DNA of 64,000 nt from Paraphysomonas bandaiensis (taxonomy: Eukaryota; Chrysophyceae): positions 62,001 through 126,000 of the forward strand of contig CBFFRP010000136.1 of the NCBI GenBank assembly GCA_965644295.1, in the 5' to 3' direction. Below, piece after piece: positions 1 through 12,376 of the stretch (the stretch's first letter is position 1; each line of letters opens with the position of its first letter). The position numbers were made by a program, and so were the translations under genes. The notes under the pieces are model-generated. The model was not told where the DNA came from and searched no databases. It was given only the letters and a program-made list of their open reading frames with translations.

Positions 1-1
1 T

Positions 2-3000
2 ATTCCTAGTGGTGAACCAACGTCGATTCCCAGCGGGGAACCTTCAAGTGTTCCAAGTGGAGAGCCCACATCATTTCCGAGTGGGGAACCTAGTAGTATA
101 CCCAGTGGTGAGCCAACATCTCTTCCAAGTGGGGAACCGTCTAGTGTACCTAGCGGTGAGCCAAGTGCTGTTCCAAGTGGTGAACCTAGCAGTGTTCCTA
201 GTGGTGAGCCAAGTAGTGTTCCGACGGGCGAACCTAGCAGTGTACCAAGTGGAGAGCCTACATCTATTCCCAGTGGTGAACCTAGTAGTATTCCCAGCGG
301 TGAGCCAACATCTCTTCCAAGTGGGGAACCTAGCAGTATTCCTAGCGGTGAGCCAAGCGCAGTTCCAAGTGGTGAACCCAGCGGTATTCCAAGTGGAGAA
401 CCATCAAGTATTCCAAGTGGAGAGCCGTCAGCTCTTCCGAGCGGTGAACCTAGCAGTATTCCTAGTGGAGAGCCAAGTGCTGTTCCAAGTGGTGAGCCAA
501 GTGGTACACCAACGGGGGAACCAAGTAGTATTCCTAGTGGTGAACCAACGTCGATTCCCAGCGGGGAACCTTCAAGTGTTCCAAGTGGAGAGCCCACATC
601 ACTTCCGAGTGGGGAACCTAGTAGTATACCCAGTGGTGAGCCAACATCTCTTCCAAGTGGGGAACCGTCTAGTGTACCTAGCGGTGAGCCAAGTGCTGTT
701 CCAAGTGGTGAACCTAGCAGTGTTCCTAGTGGTGAGCCGAGTAGTGTACCTAGCGGTGAGCCAAGTGCTGTTCCAAGTGGAGAGCCTACATCTCTTCCAA
801 GTGGTGAACCTAGTAGTATTCCCAGCGGTGAGCCAACATCTCTTCCAAGTGGAGAACCTAGCAGTATTCCTAGCGGTGAGCCAAGCGCAGTTCCAAGTGG
901 TGAACCCAGCGGTATTCCAAGTGGAGAACCATCAAGTATTCCAAGTGGAGAGCCGTCAGCTCTTCCGAGCGGTGAACCTAGCAGTATTCCTAGTGGTGAG
1001 CCAAGTGCTGTTCCAAGTGGTGAGCCAAGTGGTACACCAACGGGGGAACCAAGTAGTATTCCTAGTGGTGAACCAACGTCGATTCCCAGCGGGGAACCTT
1101 CAAGTGTTCCAAGTGGAGAGCCCACATCACTTCCGAGTGGGGAACCTAGTAGTATACCCAGTGGCGAGCCAACATCTCTTCCAAGTGGGGAACCGTCTAG
1201 TGTACCTAGCGGTGAGCCAAGTGCTGTTCCAAGTGGTGAACCTAGCAGTGTTCCTAGTGGTGAGCCAAGTAGTGTACCTAGCGGTGAGCCAAGTGCTGTT
1301 CCAAGTGGAGAGCCTACATCTATTCCCAGTGGTGAACCTAGTAGTATTCCCAGCGGTGAGCCAACATCTCTTCCAAGTGGGGAACCTAGCAGTATTCCTA
1401 GCGGTGAGCCAAGCGCAGTTCCAAGTGGTGAACCCAGCGGTATTCCAAGTGGAGTACCATCAAGTATTCCAAGTGGAGAGCCGTCAGCTCTTCCTAGTGG
1501 TGAGCCAAGTGCTGTTCCAAGTGGTGAGCCAAGTGGTACACCAACGGGGGAACCAAGTAGTATTCCTAGTGGTGAACCAACGTCGATTCCCAGCGGGGAA
1601 CCTTCAAGTGTTCCAAGTGGAGAGCCCACATCACTTCCGAGTGGGGAACCTAGTAGTATACCCAGTGGCGAGCCAACATCTCTTCCAAGTGGGGAACCGT
1701 CTAGTGTACCTAGCGGTGAGCCAAGTGCTGTTCCAAGTGGTGAACCTAGCAGTGTTCCTAGTGGTGAGCCGAGTAGTGTACCTAGCGGTGAGCCAAGTGC
1801 TGTTCCAAGTGGAGAGCCTACATCTATTCCCAGTGGTGAACCTAGTAGTATTCCCAGCGGTGAGCCAACATCTCTTCCAAGTGGGGAACCTAGCAGTATT
1901 CCTAGCGGTGAGCCAAGCGCAGTTCCAAGTGGTGAACCCAGCGGTATTCCAAGTGGAGTACCATCAAGTATTCCAAGTGGAGAGCCGTCAGCTCTTCCGA
2001 GTGGTGAGCCAAGTGCTGTTCCAAGTGGTGAGCCAAGTGGTACACCAACGGGGGAACCAAGTAGTATTCCTAGTGGTGAACCAACGTCGATTCCCAGCGG
2101 GGAACCTTCAAGTGTTCCAAGTGGAGAGCCCACATCACTTCCGAGTGGGGAACCTAGTAGTATACCCAGTGGTGAGCCAACATCTCTTCCAAGTGGGGAA
2201 CCGTCTAGTGTACCTAGCGGTGAGCCAAGTGCTGTTCCAAGTGGTGAACCTAGCAGTGTTCCTAGTGGTGAGCCAAGTAGTGTTCCGACGGGCGAACCTA
2301 GCAGTGTACCAAGTGGAGAGCCTACATCTATTCCCAGTGGTGAACCTAGTAGTATTCCCAGCGGTGAGCCAACATCGATTCCCAGCGGGGAACCTTCAAG
2401 TGTTCCAAGTGGAGAGCCCACATCACTTCCCAGTGGGGAACCTAGTAGTATACCCAGTGGCGAGCCAACATCTCTTCCAAGTGGGGAACCGTCTAGTGTA
2501 CCTAGCGGTGAGCCAAGTGCTGTTCCAAGTGGTGAACCTAGCAGTGTTCCTAGTGGTGAGCCGAGTAGTGTACCTAGCGGTGAGCCAAGTGCTGTTCCAA
2601 GTGGAGAGCCTACATCTATTCCCAGTGGTGAACCTAGTAGTATTCCCAGCGGTGAGCCAACATCTCTTCCAAGTGGGGAACCTAGCAGTATTCCTAGCGG
2701 TGAGCCAAGCGCAGTTCCAAGTGGTGAACCCAGCGGTATTCCAAGTGGAGTACCATCAAGTATTCCAAGTGGAGAGCCGTCAGCTCTTCCGAGTGGTGAG
2801 CCAAGTGCTGTTCCAAGTGGTGAGCCAAGTGGTACACCAACGGGGGAACCAAGTAGTATTCCTAGTGGTGAACCAACGTCGATTCCCAGCGGGGAACCTT
2901 CAAGTGTTCCAAGTGGAGAGCCCACATCACTTCCGAGTGGGGAACCTAGTAGTATACCCAGTGGTGAGCCAACATCACTTCCGAGTGGGGAACCGTCTAG

Positions 3001-6000
3001 TGTACCTAGCGGTGAGCCAAGTGCTGTTCCAAGTGGTGAACCTAGCAGTGTTCCTAGTGGTGAGCCAAGTAGTGTTCCGACGGGCGAACCTAGTAGTGTA
3101 CCCAGTGGAGAGCCTACATCTATTCCCAGTGGTGAACCTAGTAGTATTCCCAGCGGTGAGCCAACATCTCTTCCAAGTGGGGAACCTAGCAGTATTCCTA
3201 GCGGTGAGCCAAGCGCAGTTCCAAGTGGTGAACCCAGCGGTATTCCAAGTGGAGTACCATCAAGTATTCCAAGTGGAGAGCCGTCAGCTCTTCCGAGTGG
3301 TGAGCCAAGTGCTGTTCCAAGTGGTGAGCCAAGTGGTACACCAACGGGGGAACCAAGTAGTATTCCTAGTGGTGAACCAACGTCGATTCCCAGCGGGGAA
3401 CCTTCAAGTGTTCCAAGTGGAGAGCCCACATCACTTCCAAGTATTGAACCTAGTAGTATACCCAGTGGTGAGCCAACATCTCTTCCAAGTGGGGAACCGT
3501 CTAGTGTACCTAGCGGTGAGCCAAGTGCTGTTCCAAGTGGTGAACCTAGCAGTGTTCCTAGTGGTGAGCCAAGTAGTGTTCCGACGGGCGAACCTAGTAG
3601 TGTACCCAGTGGAGAGCCTACATCTATTCCCAGTGGTGAACCTAGTAGTATTCCCAGCGGTGAGCCAACATCTCTTCCAAGTGGGGAACCTAGCAGTATT
3701 CCTAGCGGTGAGCCAAGCGCAGTTCCAAGTGGTGAACCCAGCGGTATTCCAAGTGGGGTACCATCAAGTATTCCAAGTGGAGAGCCGTCAGCTTCTCCGA
3801 GCGGTGAACCTAGCAGTATTCCTAGTGGTGAGCCAAGTGCTGTTCCAAGTGGTGAGCCAAGTGGTATACCAACGGGGGAACCAAGTAGTATTCCTAGTGG
3901 TGAACCAACGTCGATTCCCAGCGGGGAACCTTCAAGTGTTCCAAGTGGAGAGCCCACATCACTTCCGAGTGGGGAACCTAGTAGTATACCCAGTGGTGAG
4001 CCAACATCTCTTCCAAGTGGGGAACCGTCTAGTGTACCTAGCGGTGAGCCAAGTGCTGTTCCAAGTGGTGAACCTAGCAGTGTTCCTAGTGGTGAGCCAA
4101 GTAGTGTTCCGACGGGCGAACCTAGCAGTGTACCAAGTGGAGAGCCTACATCTATTCCCAGTGGTGAACCTAGTAGTATTCCCAGCGGTGAGCCAACATC
4201 TCTTCCAAGTGGGGAACCTAGCAGTATTCCTAGCGGTGAGCCAAGCGTAGTTCCAAGTGGTGAACCCAGCGGTATTCCAAGTGGAGAACCATCAAGTATT
4301 CCAAGTGGAGAGCCGTCAGCTCTTCCGAGCGGTGAACCTAGCAGTATTCCTAGTGGTGAGCCAAGTGCTGTTCCAAGTGGTGAGCCAAGTGGTATACCAA
4401 CGGGGGAACCAAGTAGTATTCCTAGTGGTGAACCAACGTCGATTCCCAGCGGGGAACCTTCAAGTGTTCCAAGTGGAGAGCCCACATCACTTCCGAGTGG
4501 GGAACCTAGTAGTATACCCAGTGGTGAGCCAACATCTCTTCCAAGTGGGGAACCGTCTAGTGTACCTAGCGGTGAGCCAAGTGCTGTTCCAAGTGGTGAA
4601 CCTAGCAGTGTTCCTAGTGGTGAGCCAAGTAGTGTTCCGACGGGCGAACCTAGCAGTGTACCAAGTGGAGAGCCTACATCTATTCCCAGTGGTGAACCTA
4701 GTAGTATTCCCAGCGGTGAGCCAACATCTCTTCCAAGTGGGGAACCTAGCAGTATTCCTAGCGGTGAGCCAAGCGCAGTTCCAAGTGGTGAACCCAGCGG
4801 TATTCCAAGTGGAGAACCATCAAGTATTCCAAGTGGAGAGCCGTCAGCTCTTCCGAGCGGTGAACCTAGCAGTATTCCTAGTGGTGAGCCAAGTGCTGTT
4901 CCAAGTGGTGAGCCAAGTGGTATACCAACGGGGGAACCAAGTAGTATTCCTAGTGGTGAACCAACGTCGATTCCCAGCGGGGAACCTTCAAGTGTTCCAA
5001 GTGGAGAGCCCACATCACTTCCGAGTGGGGAACCTAGCAGTGTTCCTAGCGGTGAGCCAAGTAGTGTTCCGACGGGCGAACCTAGCAGTGTACCAAGTGG
5101 AGAGCCTACATCTATTCCCAGTAGTGAACCTAGTAGTATTCCCAGCGGTGAGCCAACATCTCTTCCAAGTGGGGAACCTAGCAGTATTCCTAGCGGTGAG
5201 CCAAGCGCAGTTCCAAGTGGTGAACCCAGCGGTATTCCAAGTGGAGAACCATCAAGTATTCCAAGTGGAGAGCCGTCAGCTCTTCCGAGCGGTGAACCTA
5301 GCAGTATTCCTAGTGGTGAGCCAAGTGCTGTTCCAAGTGGTGAGCCAAGTGGTATACCAACGGGGGAACCAAGTAGTATTCCTAGTGGTGAACCAACGTC
5401 GATTCCCAGCGGGGAACCTTCAAGTGTTCCAAGTGGAGAGCCCACATCACTTCCGAGTGGGGAACCTAGTAGTATACCCAGTGGTGAGCCAACATCTCTT
5501 CCAAGTGGGGAACCGTCTAGTGTACCTAGCGGTGAGCCAAGTGCTGTTCCAAGTGGTGAACCTAGCAGTGTTCCTAGTGGTGAGCCAAGTAGTATTCCGA
5601 CGGGCGAACCTAGTAGTGTACCAAGTGGAGAGCCTACATCTATTCCCAGTGGTGAACCTAGTAGTATTCCCAGCGGTGAGCCAACATCTCTTCCAAGTGG
5701 GGAACCTAGCAGTATTCCTAGCGGTGAGCCAAGCGCAGTTCCAAGTGGTGAACCCAGCGGTATTCCAAGTGGAGAACCATCAAGTATTCCAAGTGGAGAG
5801 CCGTCAGCTCTTCCGAGCGGTGAACCTAGCAGTATTCCTAGTGGTGAGCCAAGTGCTGTTCCAAGTGGTGAGCCAAGTGGTATACCAACGGGGGAACCAA
5901 GTAGTATTCCTAGTGGTGAACCAACGTCGATTCCCAGCGGGGAACCTTCAAGTGTTCCAAGTGGAGAGCCCACATCACTTCCGAGTGGGGAACCTAGTAG

Positions 6001-7740
6001 TATACCCAGTGGTGAGCCAACATCTCTTCCAAGTGGGGAACCGTCTAGTGTACCTAGCGGTGAGCCAAGTGCTGTTCCAAGTGGTGAACCTAGCAGTGTT
6101 CCTAGTGGTGAGCCAAGTAGTGTTCCGACGGGCGGACCTAGCAGTGTACCAAGTGGAGAGCCTACATCTATTCCCAGTGGTGAACCTAGTAGTATTCCCA
6201 GCGGTGAGCCAACATCTCTTCCAAGTGGGGAACCTAGCAGTATTCCTAGCGGTGAGCCAAGCGCAGTTCCAAGTGGTGAACCCAGCGGTATTCCAAGTGG
6301 AGAACCATCAAGTATTCCAAGTGGAGAGCCGTCAGCTTTTCCGAGCGGTGAACCTAGCAGTATTCCTAGTGGTGAGCCAAGTGCTGTTCCAAGTGGTGAG
6401 CCAAGTGGTACACCAACGGGGGAACCAAGTAGTATTCCTAGTGGTGAACCAACGTCGATTCCCAGCGGGGAACCTTCAAGTGTTCCAAGTGGAGAGCCCA
6501 CATCACTTCCAAGTATTGAACCTAGTAGTATACCCAGTGGTGAGCCAACATCTCTTCCAAGTGGGGAACCGTCTAGTGTACCTAGCGGTGAGCCAAGTGC
6601 TGTTCCAAGCGGCGAACCGAGTGGTGTTCCCACGGGCGAACCATCTAGTGTTCCCAGTGGGAAGCCGTCATCTCTTCCAAGTGGTCAGCCAAGCGGTTTT
6701 CCGTCCGGTGAACCTAGTAGTATTCCCAGTGGTGAGCCGACATCTCTTCCAAGTGGGGAGCCGTCAAGCGTACCTAGTGGTGAGCCAAGTGCTGTTCCTA
6801 GTGGGATACCATCTAGTTTTCCAAGTTGTGAGCCAACGTCGGTTCCAAGTGGTGAACCTAGCAGTATTCCGAGCAGTGAACCATCATGTGCTCCGAGTGT
6901 TGAACCAACGTCTTTTCCAAGTGGTGGACCAAGCAGTGTACCTAGCGGACAACCGTCTTGCGTTCCTAGTGGTGAGCCTAGTAGTATTCCTAGCAGACAA
7001 CCATCTGGTATTCCCAGTGGTAAGCCATCTTGTGTTCCAAGCGGAGTACCATCTGGTGTGCCTACTGGGGAGCCATCAGGTATTCCAAGTAGTGAGCCAA
7101 GTGCTATTCCTACAGGCAAACCTACTGGTGTTCCAAGTAATGAACCTAGCAGTATTCCAAGTGGTGAACCTAGTAATATACCTACTGGAGAGCCATCTAG
7201 TGTTCCAAGTTTTAAACCTAGCGGCATTCCTAGTTGTGAACCATCTTGTGCTCCAAGTGGAGAGCCATCTAGCCGCCCTAGTGGTGAGCCTAGTAGTGTT
7301 CCTAGTTATGAACCATCAAGCATGCCCAGTGGTGAGCCGACATCTACTCCAAGTAGTGAACCAACATGTATTCCAAGTGGAAACCCTAGCAGTATTCCAA
7401 GTGGAGTACCATCAAGTGTTCCAAGTGGTGAGCCTACATCAGTTCCCAGCGAAAAACCATCAGGTGTTCCTAGTGCTGTGCCGACGTCTGTTCCAAGTGG
7501 AGAGCCATCTAGTGTACCCAGTTATGGGCCGACATCTGTTCCAAGTGTAATACCAAGCGGTGGGCCTAGCAGTATTCCCAGTGGGGATCCATCAAGTGTT
7601 CCCAGTGTTGAGCCGAGCAGTGTTCCCAGTGGGGAACCATCAAGTGTTCCTAACAGTGAACCGAGTGGTGTTCCAAGTGGACATCCGTCTTGTGTTCCAA
7701 GTGGAGAACCATCTTGTGTTCCAAGTGGAGAGCCATCTGG
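2..7740 (+). repeat. 24-bp coding tandem repeat with 504/528-bp higher-order units
   Basis: The basic unit is 24 bp, encoding P-S-G-E-P-[ST]-[SAG]-[VIL]. The marker CCAACGTCGATTCCCAGCGG recurs at 17, 545, 1073, 1577, 2081, 2873, 3377, 3905, 4433, 4961, 5393, 5921 and 6449, with a variant (CCAACATCG) at 2369. Spacings are 528, 504, 432 or 288 bp, all multiples of 24, so the array grew by unequal exchange of blocks of 18-22 units. Homogeneity is highest from 1 to about 6600; units diverge towards 7740 and the pattern fades into irregular Pro/Ser sequence by about 8140. Because the unit length is a multiple of three and contains no stops, other frames and the reverse strand are also largely open here. 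Confidence 0.95.
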
Positions 7741-9074
7741 TTTCCCGACGGGTGTACCGTCTCGACTTCCCTCTGGATTACCCAGCTGTTTTCCATCCAG
7801 TTTACCCTCGGGGTTTCCTACTGGTATTCCATCCGGAGATCCTACTGGAATACCGTCTAGTTTGCCATCCTCATTGCCATCTGTGCTACCAACGTCTCCA
7901 ACGAGTTATCCTTCTGGAGTTCCCACAGCTGTACCAAGTTCTATTCCGACATGTAGTCCATCATCTCCGTCCAGTATGCCTAGCTCTTCACCTACATCAC
8001 CATCTGCTGTGCCGACGTTTCTACCGACGTCTACTCCGTCATGGTCACCCAGTTCTTTACCGTCTGAGGTTCCTACTACGGTTCCTTCGACTACACCAAG
8101 TAGTTTTCCTACCGACTTACCTACCCACGTCCCAACTATTGTGGACGTCACTCTCGATGTGTACGTTTGCGTGGCAGCGAACATTTCTATAGTCAATGTG
8201 TCCAACGACGATTTGTACGATTCTTTGTCAGTGGCAGCGGTCAAGTTGGGGCTTTCTGAATCTACAGGGATAGAACAAAGTTTAATTCAGTACGATATTG
8301 ATCCAACAACATTATGTCCAACTGGTGTGTTCATTGAAATCCGTACTCTTCTATGATCTAATATTGTATACAGTTGAGGAAAGAGACGAGGTTGAGAGTA
8401 ACATTAAAAGGAAACTGTCTGAAATTAGAGGCGAAATGCACTTTTCTATTCAGGGTTCACTTCATGGTAAGATTTCTCTTTGTGCGACATCGTTTTGACT
8501 TTTTTCAGATTCTGGTCTCTCTACTAGGGATGATTTGGGTAGTTTTCTAGCCACCACACTTGACCAGGCAGTTGTAAGCGGAGAATTTTCGAAGAAACTG
8601 ACCGCTGCTGTGGTATATCAATGGAATTGCTTTGTATTTGTTTGTAAGGATTTAATCGACAGGATATTCTTAATGCTACGAAACTATCGCACCCAAAATC
8701 ACGTGCTGCGTTGTCAGAAATAAGAAAAGTGTCAAGAAAAGATGCAGTGATATATCGTCAGCCATTTCCAACGCTAGCGCCGACATCGAGCGTACCAACC
8801 TTAGGACCGACGACGAGTTACCCCACTGGAGTACCGACTTTGCGACCTTCGTTTGGAAATATTCCCTATACCACAAACGACACACCCTTTTTAATGGCCA
8901 TCGGCATAGGGGTTCCGTTGGCCTGTGGATTTTGTGGTATGGAGTGCTATAGTTCTGTCTTCGCATTAACTTCGTTGCCAGGTTTTTTGATTTTTATATT
9001 TGTCTTTTGGCGACCAAACAAAAAGAAGTCGTCAGTTTATGTGACATCATGTGACGATTCTACAAGGTTCGATG
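2..9074 (+). CDS. Pro/Ser-rich repeat surface protein: stalk, juxtamembrane domain and single TM helix (5' end outside window)
   Basis: The reading frame starting at base 2 is open from the window edge to about 8342 and encodes roughly 320 copies of an 8-residue unit (consensus PSGEPSSV). After the stalk comes a non-repetitive domain of about 70 residues beginning [16 protein letters not shown], then TM sequence and a basic RPNKKK stop-transfer. I infer GT-AG introns at 8343-8373, 8467-8508, 8613-8662 and 8937-8981. The last is 45 nt and in frame; removing it joins two hydrophobic halves into one helix. Positive-inside logic puts the stalk outside the cell. No start codon or signal peptide is visible because the 5' end lies off the window. 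Reading straight on gives a stop at 9086-9088, but a donor at 9075 can splice in frame into the NDPK-like exons at 9201-12001, so this is probably the ectodomain half of one gene. The stalk resembles cell-wall or adhesion-type repeats of algae and other SAR protists. No ligand can be inferred. Confidence 0.75.
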
Positions 9075-9200
9075 GTATTTTCACTTAGTATGCCTATAAC
9101 GATCATGTAGGCTCCACTCCACTGTAAGAAAAGAGAAGGACTTGAAATTAAAGTATGTGTTTAATTTTGCTCCATTATACAGTTAATATATTTGCTATAG

Positions 9201-12001
9201 ACATTGCTTTCAAGCAGAAGAATTACCTAGTCCATCATCAGAACGTACCCCGCCATCAAATGTTATTCAGGAGCATATATCTTTTCCGGGTGAGTACTTT
9301 AGATACATAGTTTGGGATGACTTACACTTGGGTTAGTAGGAATTGTGAATAAAGCTTTTTTGTTTATCAAGCCACATGCGAACATACCACCCGTTAGGGC
9401 ACTTGTTCGGGATTGGTTGTGCTCGAAAGGAATGAAAATTTCTGGATATGGTATTATCGCAGGGAAAAGTCTCGCTAGGAGTATTCATAGACAGTATGCC
9501 GAGATTGGCAGAAAAGCTCTGCTTCTAAAAGCGCATGACTACTCGTTATCTTCAAGTGCACTAATCAGTTTTCAGAAAAAGTTTGGTATGAGTTGGTCCG
9601 AAGCTGTGGAAAGAGGCATGGTGCGGAATGCTATGGATACTTGCGCGATGCTGGACTTAAGCGACAGCGATCTGAGTAAAGCATGGTTGACTTGTTCATC
9701 AAATGGACTTGTATTGAAAATGGGGCAAGGTTTCTATTGCGGACTCATAAACATTTTCCCAGACAGAGGTCCTATATTCTGCGTAAATGGGTTTTATCCT
9801 GCCATGTATGCTGAATATGCCTCACCGAATGCATCCGTATATTATTTATCTGTGGAATGGCATGACAATTTGATGTCATGGGTTCATTTTCGATCGCACG
9901 TTGTGGGGTTTACGGACCCAAGTCATGCTCACCCAGATTCTCTGAGAAGTGTAATTATGATGGAGTGGAAGGAATTATCTCTAACGTCACCGCTTAATAT
10001 TCAAGACAACGCAATTCATGCCTCATCATCAGCATTTGAAGCATTTGCTGAAAGGTGTAATTGGCTCAATGATCCGTGGATGAATGATCCCTTAGGGTCA
10101 AGATTATATTCTCTGGGCTTAACACCTCACGTTATAAGAGATTGGATTGATAATACTAGTTTCCGTGGTAAACCTATATTTGATCATATGAAGAATTTAG
10201 GGTGTCAAGAATGTTTGTCATTGATACAGAACATGTTTTCTATTGCCACAGGTCCGTGTATATACCTTAATCGCTGTGTGCTTTTACTCTCGTTTCAGTG
10301 CTACATACTCCGAATTCTGCTACATCCACAGCGCTACATCCACAATCCCAAGGTTACACTTTGATATCTGTTTTTATTTCACTATATAATTTCATTCTTA
10401 GGCAAAGAAATTGGTTCCAGATTGTTGAGGCGAAACCACGCCTTTTTGTACTTCAAACCAGATGCCTGTATCTCCACAGTGATTAAATATGTTCGTGATT
10501 TTCTTGTAACCAGAGGATTTTCTGTAGCGAGTGAAGGCGATATATCTGCCAGCACGATTGAGAAAGAATGTTTAATTGATAGACAGTATGCTACTATTGC
10601 AAGAAGCTCAACGTTACTGAAACCTTCAGAACTAAAGCTTAACGCACCGGCATTCATTCGATTTCAAAAGAAATTCGGAAGTAGTTGGTCAGATGCCATT
10701 AATGAAAACAAAGTATTCAATGCTGTCGATGCTGCGTCGGTTCTATCTGTGAATTATAAAGAGTTATATGCCGCGTGGCTGGAGTGTGTTGAAAGTGGAA
10801 AGATGATAAAGTTGGGCCATGGCATGTATTGTGGTATGTTGACATCAGCAAAGGACACCGGGCATATATTCTGTATAAACGGCTTTTACATGGAAATGCG
10901 CGCGAAATATATTGCTCGGGCGGTATCAGTACATTACTTTTGTGTTGAGTGGGATAATGAGTTAATGAGTTGGGAAACATTCAACAGGAAAGTGGTGGGG
11001 TCCACAAACCCAAGTGTCGCACACAGTGAATCGATTCGTGCAGTGTTGGCAGCTGCATGGAAGGATTTGGGATTGTCATCTCCCCTCAATATGGAAAGCA
11101 ATGCAGTTCATGCGTCTGCTTCAGCGTTTGAAGCTATGGCTGAAAGAAGTTTATGGCTGAGCTGCCCGATTGAATCTGATGTACTTGGTAGCCTTCTGTT
11201 GTCTCGAGGAATTTCGCTGCAGGTTCTAAAGAATTGGATACAAAATCCTATTGAAGGAGGCACGAGTGTATTTGAACGCATGTTGAATAAAGGTACTGAA
11301 GCTTGTATCGATGAAAGTCTATTGCTGGTAAACCGATCAGGTGCGAAGTCTATTATATATAATACTATTTATTTTGACTTGATACTAGACACCATAATGT
11401 TGAGTCCTTCCCCGACATCTCTTCCACCACTTCATCGCGGGCGCACATTGCCACCTCTACGGCAAGTTCAAGCTCAAGGTAATGTCATTTAGTTACATAT
11501 ATTTCGTTTGATGACTTCAATGAAGGTGGACCTCCCGAGTATGCCAGCAGAACGAATGCACACCCTGATTTCTGTGGTGGACGATATGACGATATTGTCA
11601 GCGATGCATGCGAAGATAGCCAAGTTAAACTGAAGTCAGATGGATATAGATATTCATCAGAGGAGGATTATAATTATTCACCTTCTCAGAGGCCATATTC
11701 ATCAAGAACTCATATGTCGAAGTTACAAAATGACATCGACACGAGGCCCCTAAGGAGAGGTAGAGTTGAACATGTGTCGCGAATGAGTTATGCAAGGAGA
11801 TCGCAGTATTCACCGCAGGATAATACACAGTTCAAGAAACCGAGGATATACATGGAGCGGAGTTCTCGCTCTCGTGGTCGTATTGATGACAGAGATCGAG
11901 ATATTAGTTTGCCACTGGAGTCGAATAGACATTCATTGCGCCGTAAGAATCGAAGCAGGAGCAGCAGTAAGAAAAGCCCTGAACGAATATTGACAGTTTA
12001 G
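9201..12001 (+). CDS. Tandem NDP-kinase-like domains with basic Arg/Ser/Tyr-rich tail (probable cytoplasmic half of the stalk gene)
   Basis: Exons inferred at 9201-9289, 9337-10251, 10299-10352, 10402-11340, 11389-11478 and 11526-12001; all internal introns are 47-49 nt and phase 1. Two homologous domains of about 300 residues each show nucleoside-diphosphate-kinase hallmarks: an N-terminal strand ending in KPH (first) or KPD (second), a VG.T[DN]P....[HP].[DE]S.R motif, and the N..HAS.SAFEA.AER..W box corresponding to the NDPK active-site N..HGSDS box. The phosphoacceptor-like His codons lie at 10017-10019 and 11109-11111. The middle is longer than in classical NDPK (about 150 residues), so kinase activity is not certain. 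The first domain has no ATG before its KPH motif, and the second begins inside a spliced frame, so both must be internal parts of a longer protein. The tail from 11526 is rich in Arg, Ser and Tyr. An alternative first exon begins at 9218 with a single intron 9075-9217. Confidence 0.7.
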
Positions 12002-12376
12002 ACATTTAATATAGAAACTACCTCTGTATATGAAAGTAGGTGCGGTAGTTACCTTTTGTATATAACATGACTGCAATTTAATTGTATGAATATGTATTTG
12101 CCTAAATAGAACAAATTGGCATTATCGAAGTAATAAATTTGTAACATATATTGATACTATTGTGTAACAAACGGTTCCGTATCGAACATCAGACAGTAGT
12201 ATCCTAGCAGATAATCGGAAAAGTAAACCTTTTCTATGCCAATGAATTTTATATTGTTACTACAAATATAATAACGCCCAACTCATTATGATAACATATA
12301 TATATTCGTGTGACACAACAGGAGAATATATCACATAATGGCGTCGGGTCTAGAGAGAATATCTGATTATTACATG
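12002..12376. other. Intergenic, AT-rich 3' flank
   Basis: Follows the stop at 12001. An imperfect hairpin-like pair (ACTACCTCTGTATATGAAAG and AGGTGCGGTAGTTACC) lies just downstream and could belong to the 3' end. No coding potential seen. Confidence 0.4.

Noticed and set aside
2-6600. CRISPR-like array suspicion from regularly spaced identical blocks
   Set aside because: There are no unique spacers, the repeats are contiguous and in coding frame, and the genome is intron-bearing eukaryotic.
9-7550. Long open frames (1413 and 1097 codons, [15 protein letters not shown] repeats) in the +3 frame of the repeat array
   Set aside because: They start with GTG and arise because a stop-free 24-bp unit is open in several frames. 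Only the PSGEPSSV frame continues into unique sequence and joins introns and a TM domain.
6685-8244. Minus-strand Gly/Leu-rich frames ([11 protein letters not shown] repeats)
   Set aside because: Reverse-complement shadow of the Pro/Ser repeat; no independent domain or gene signal.
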